Part shown: in pieces, positions 60,531 through 64,000 of the stretch | How positions within the stretch are numbered: position 1 is the first letter of the stretch | Layout of the letters: each line of letters begins with the position of its first letter | Assembly: GCF_000003815.2 (NCBI RefSeq) | Contig: NC_049992.1 | Span: 2,678,207 to 2,742,206 of the forward strand | Direction: 5' to 3' | Length of the DNA: 64,000 bases | DNA from: Branchiostoma floridae | Lineage: Eukaryota > Chordata > Leptocardii > Amphioxiformes > Branchiostomatidae | Made by a program: the position numbers and the translations under genes | Notes under the pieces: model-generated | Databases searched by the model: none | The model's input: the letters and a program-made list of their open reading frames with translations, nothing else | What the model was told of the DNA's origin: nothing

Positions 60531-63084
60531 GAATCTACCTCAATATGTGTTCAAGGCTACCACACGATATATTGTCCCCTTTTGGTACTTTCTCGTCATG
60601 TTCACCAGTCTCCGGTTGGCTGGGGGGGGGGGGGGGGTGTTCCCTCCAAAATCAGGCCAAATTGATGTCATACACAAAATTCTCTTGCTGTGGCCTAAAC
60701 TCCTCTGACACCTCCACATTTCCGGTGGTGGGGAGAGAGAGAAATGGGGAATCGATTTCAGGAGGATTTCGGAGAGTTTAGTGAGTGAGAGATGAGGAGG
60801 TGTTTAGGTAAGATTGCAAAGTCAATACCGGGGGAAGATTTCACGGCGAAACTGGGACAAACACTGGTAAAACTTCAAATTAGAATCGATCCGAGCTGGC
60901 TCTTTTCGGAGTTCTTGGTCAAACAGTTTACGGATAGTGTGAACGAAGTTGGGAAGGCTTATGATTTTTGATGCTGTATTTTGTATGTGTCATGATCATC
61001 TGATATATCAAATGGTGTACATCTGTGTTTGTCTGTGTACTATCATGAATGGTTCTATGAACCCTGAAGTTCGAGGGATTGGCCTACTCTTTAAGAAGAG
61101 GTTAGTCTCCGACTGTTGTTTTTTTAGTCTTTTTTATGAGGCTTTCTATTCAGTGTATTGTTTCTTGAAGTCCGCCAGCCAAACGTAGGGGCTAATAATA
61201 ATAGGTTTCGCAATAAGCCATAAAACTACACTAAATCAAACTAAACTAATATCAAAACTAAACTTCAGTAAAAAGGATAGAAGAAGAACTCGAAAGTCAC
61301 CATGGAAACACACCCCGGGGACCGGGGGCGGCACCGACTTCCGACGAACTTTGACCCAGTGCTGACGTCACACGTGCTTAAAAGCACCCAGGGAAGATAG
61401 CCAAAAAATTTCCGCCGATCCAGCTGCAGGCTACGAAGTCGGCCTACTTTTTTTCACTTTTCCTTCCCCAGCCTGCCCTTGTAAGTTGAAGTTGATTACC
61501 GTACGTAGGATCGATGCCTAGTTCCCAGGTTTATCGACCCCCCGCTGTAGAAAACCTGTCACGATCCCTCCGGACCAGACCCAACACATGTTCCACACCA
61601 GAGGTCATCAGTTAGACCGGCTAGAACTTCTGCAAATCTGGGAACAGTGCCAATGTCTTAGCTAGGAGAATTAAAATCACTTGGCTGCAGCAAGGTCTGG
61701 AGGTTAGGAGGACGTGAGTGAAGGGTATGTGATTCTGAATTGGCTCGTGTGACCGGTTAGGGGCAAGAGGGTTTTGAATTCAACGGCAATTCAATTTCTA
61801 CAACTGGACATGTACTTCCGCCGCTTCAAGTGACATCCATCACTCTTCTTCACTGACGTCAGCGTTACTAGAATTCGAAGTTTTAGAGATTGAATTGGCT
61901 TTAACTATTACGTACCTGGATGGCTAATCTTCATAAACTTATCTAAAAGGCTTTAAGTTCAGTCTCCCATAAATTTAGACTTTTTACCGCTCCTAGCGCA
62001 AATTCAGTGCTCTACAGGGCAGTAAGAGAAGCAGTGGGCATGTCGAAGTGAGCTCCAGATCCGTCCAAATGGTCCTTGAGAAGACGTCAGGACAAATTTA
62101 GTAATTACTCACAGTAATTACTGTGGAGGCTGTTGTGGACTTTCTGTATCGATGTGTACATGTAAACACGTTTATTTCAGAGAGAGAGAGAGAGCAAGAG
62201 AGAAAGGGTTCATTGACATTGAAATCCTTGCAGCAATTGTTGTTTTGTTTTGTTGTTTAGAGTCAGGATTTCAATCACAAGCATGGCATCGTTAAAACTG
62301 GTCTAGTATCAAGTTGTTTAAGATATTTGATTCATGAATGGGAAGAGTTAACGTTATGACACGAACAAACATTCACTGCACAAATTACAAATTACACGTT
62401 ATCGTTCAGGAGCTCACTAAGGTATGGCGCTGTTAGCGAAACGAACAGTTCTACCTCTGAACTGGGAGAATTTATCTTTGTTTCTTATTACGTTTCCTAT
62501 TCTGAGTATGAGTATGAGTATCCCCTCGTCTTTCAGAATTGCGCAGTAGGCTTCCTTTCATCTTTGCAGATGATGGTAGCACCCTCTCCTTGAAGTCAGG
62601 GCTGTTGACAGCGTCTACTGTGGGACTGTAACCCTGCGTACGTCGCTGTATATATACAGTACAGCCAATTCCCATGTCGCATCTATAACTAGCTGCTGCC
62701 GTATGGCTTCAAAGCGGATGTATGACGCCGAAGGGCTGCTATTTGTCAAAACTCGTAATCCCATGTCCAGTATTGCCTCTATCGGCATGGCTAGCATTGG
62801 TAATAGCCACCGGCTTGCCGGACAGACCTGACTGTATGTCTTACACGGGCAATAATAGACTAAAAGTCCAGTGGCATAGCCAAATTGTGCATGTGTAAGG
62901 TAAAAAAATTCCACCTTTATCTTCTGTCAGCACTGTGTATGTGGCACTGTCAATATAACTTGAGTGCAGTGTCACAGATTGATCGTCTGTCCAATAGCAA
63001 AGTAGAAAAATGATTTTTGACCTAGTTCTCGCAACTCTCGCGAGAACTAGGTAACTCCATGAGCAAGATGGACTGGATAGCCAT
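60531..63084. other. Non-coding stretch, no gene recognised
   Basis: Contains a G run at 60624-60640, an AG tract at 62178-62206, and the block near 61350 shared with 38.38 kb. Frames near 62.5-62.9 kb on the minus strand show no known motif. Confidence 0.45.
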
Positions 63085-63492
63085 CGAAAATTTTGAGGTA
63101 CGTGTGCTTACCTTTAATAACAGTCACCGATTGATGAAAAATGCTAAAATGATTGAGCAAACTTGCTTAGAAGCACCACATTTGGTGCAATTGTAGTTGA
63201 TTGTAAACTAGTGGATATGGAGGCGCATGTATCTAATGAATTTCAGCTTATAATGGATTTTATTGTACTTTTTGGCAATTTTCAGACAAAATGTATGTTT
63301 GATGCTTCTGTACCCTAGCGGTATTGCAACCAATGACCTTGGTGTGGCAGTGCATATAACATATGTACACATTATTTCATTGTTACCGTTTCATTCACTC
63401 TTTTTGCATGGTTAATTTTGATATTTTTGGCCATTTTTAGACCAAACATGTGACCAAACAATTTTGGCTCCCTTGCCCCAAGATAATACAGT

Positions 63493-63704
63493 TACTGTAT
63501 ATGCAGAAATGTTCGCGGTGGTTTTATGTTCGCGGTTTTCGCGATGGCCACTTCACCGCGAATTTAAAACGACCGCGAGCATTTTTACATGGCAGTAAGA
63601 TATTACAGTGCGTGGTGATACCGCGAACTTGAAACCACCGCGAAAAGTCCTTTTTACCGCTACCGGGAAATTAGACACCCGCTAACTTAAATGCATTTAC
63701 AGTA
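63493..63704. mobile_element. Small palindromic MITE-like element rich in CCGCGAA motifs
   Basis: Ends TACTGTATATGCAG and its inverse TGCATTTACAGTA. Inside, GTTCGCGG and CCGCGAA blocks alternate in inverted orientation (CGCGGTGGTTTTATGTTCGC and CCGCGAACTTGAAACCACCG). About 210 bases, no coding capacity; TA-type target suspected. Confidence 0.75.
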
Positions 63705-64000
63705 TATACCAACAGAACAATACAGTAACAGATTACACTGTGTGCGCAATAACCCGCAATATTGATATGAACTAGGAACTGCGGTTAGAAATAACGCATG
63801 AGAATTTATGTTTGTCATTTTAAAGTCTGTAGTTAATGGTAGAATCGTACTGAAGAATTGGGTGGGTGTAATAGCCAGGAATAGGGGCATGAAATTCAAC
63901 CACACGCCTGTACGCAGAAGACATCGGTCTTTGTGTTTATGGGGAAATTTGTCACAAAATATTTTGCCATAACATTTTCTGAAAGAAATTTCAAAAAGAA

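Noticed and set aside
1-64000. tRNA or rRNA genes
   Set aside because: No cloverleaf with A/B box motifs or rRNA-like conserved sequence was noticed by eye; a covariance scan was not possible here.

Overview
The window looks like an invertebrate chordate genome, most probably amphioxus (Branchiostoma). This is an inference from three things: many short exons with phase-1 introns encoding mosaic extracellular domains, a very dense mix of LINE, Penelope-like and TTAA-flanked inverted-repeat elements, and the types of elements present. No prokaryotic gene, tRNA or rRNA was recognised. Most of the window is intron and transposon.

The backbone is one minus-strand gene running from a signal-peptide exon near 50.5 kb to at least 1.1 kb, where it leaves the window still open. 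I could join 19 exons (about 3.2 kb of coding sequence, about 1,077 codons) with GT/AG borders and a continuous frame. In transcript order they encode: signal peptide; CUB1 (2 exons); CUB2 (2 exons); one sushi/CCP domain; CUB3 (3 exons); CUB4 (1 exon); a six-repeat tectonin beta-propeller (5 exons); and four LDL-receptor class A repeats (4 exons). A complement-like CUB/sushi front end, a tectonin lectin propeller and LDLa repeats in one chain is an architecture I do not recognise. A secreted or surface recognition protein is the natural inference.

Two exons of this gene end in minisatellites that include the exon's own 5' splice site. A 34-bp unit is repeated about 33 times after the first tectonin exon (25.85-26.97 kb). 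A 35-bp unit follows the second LDLa exon and is split by a 3.5-kb LINE (7.2 and 10.85 kb). Both arrays multiply potential splice donors, and neither unit length is a multiple of three. This is the most unusual signal in the window.

The 5' end is also duplicated. Two nearly identical signal-peptide exons with about 1.5 kb of matching flank lie at 50.5 and 56.3 kb, and a diverged third copy of the promoter-proximal flank lies at 59.0 kb. A nearly full-length RTE-like LINE with a 13-bp target duplication has landed about 180 bp upstream of the first copy. The second copy preserves the empty site.

Region by region: 0-7 kb, LDLa exons 3 and 4 among LINE and inverted-repeat debris; 7.2-10.9 kb, minisatellite/LINE/TTAA-element nest; 11-17 kb, LDLa exons 1 and 2 and repeats; 17.6-21.4 kb, a Penelope-like element as an inverted dimer with hammerhead-like motifs; 22-27 kb, tectonin exons and the 34-bp array; 27.3-31 kb, an almost intact CR1-like LINE; 31.6-42.4 kb, CUB/sushi exons interspersed with TTAA elements; 42.9-49.3 kb, LINE fragments and a 100-base assembly gap; 49.5-59.2 kb, duplicated first exons and the RTE insertion; 59.2-64 kb, repeat fragments without a recognised gene.
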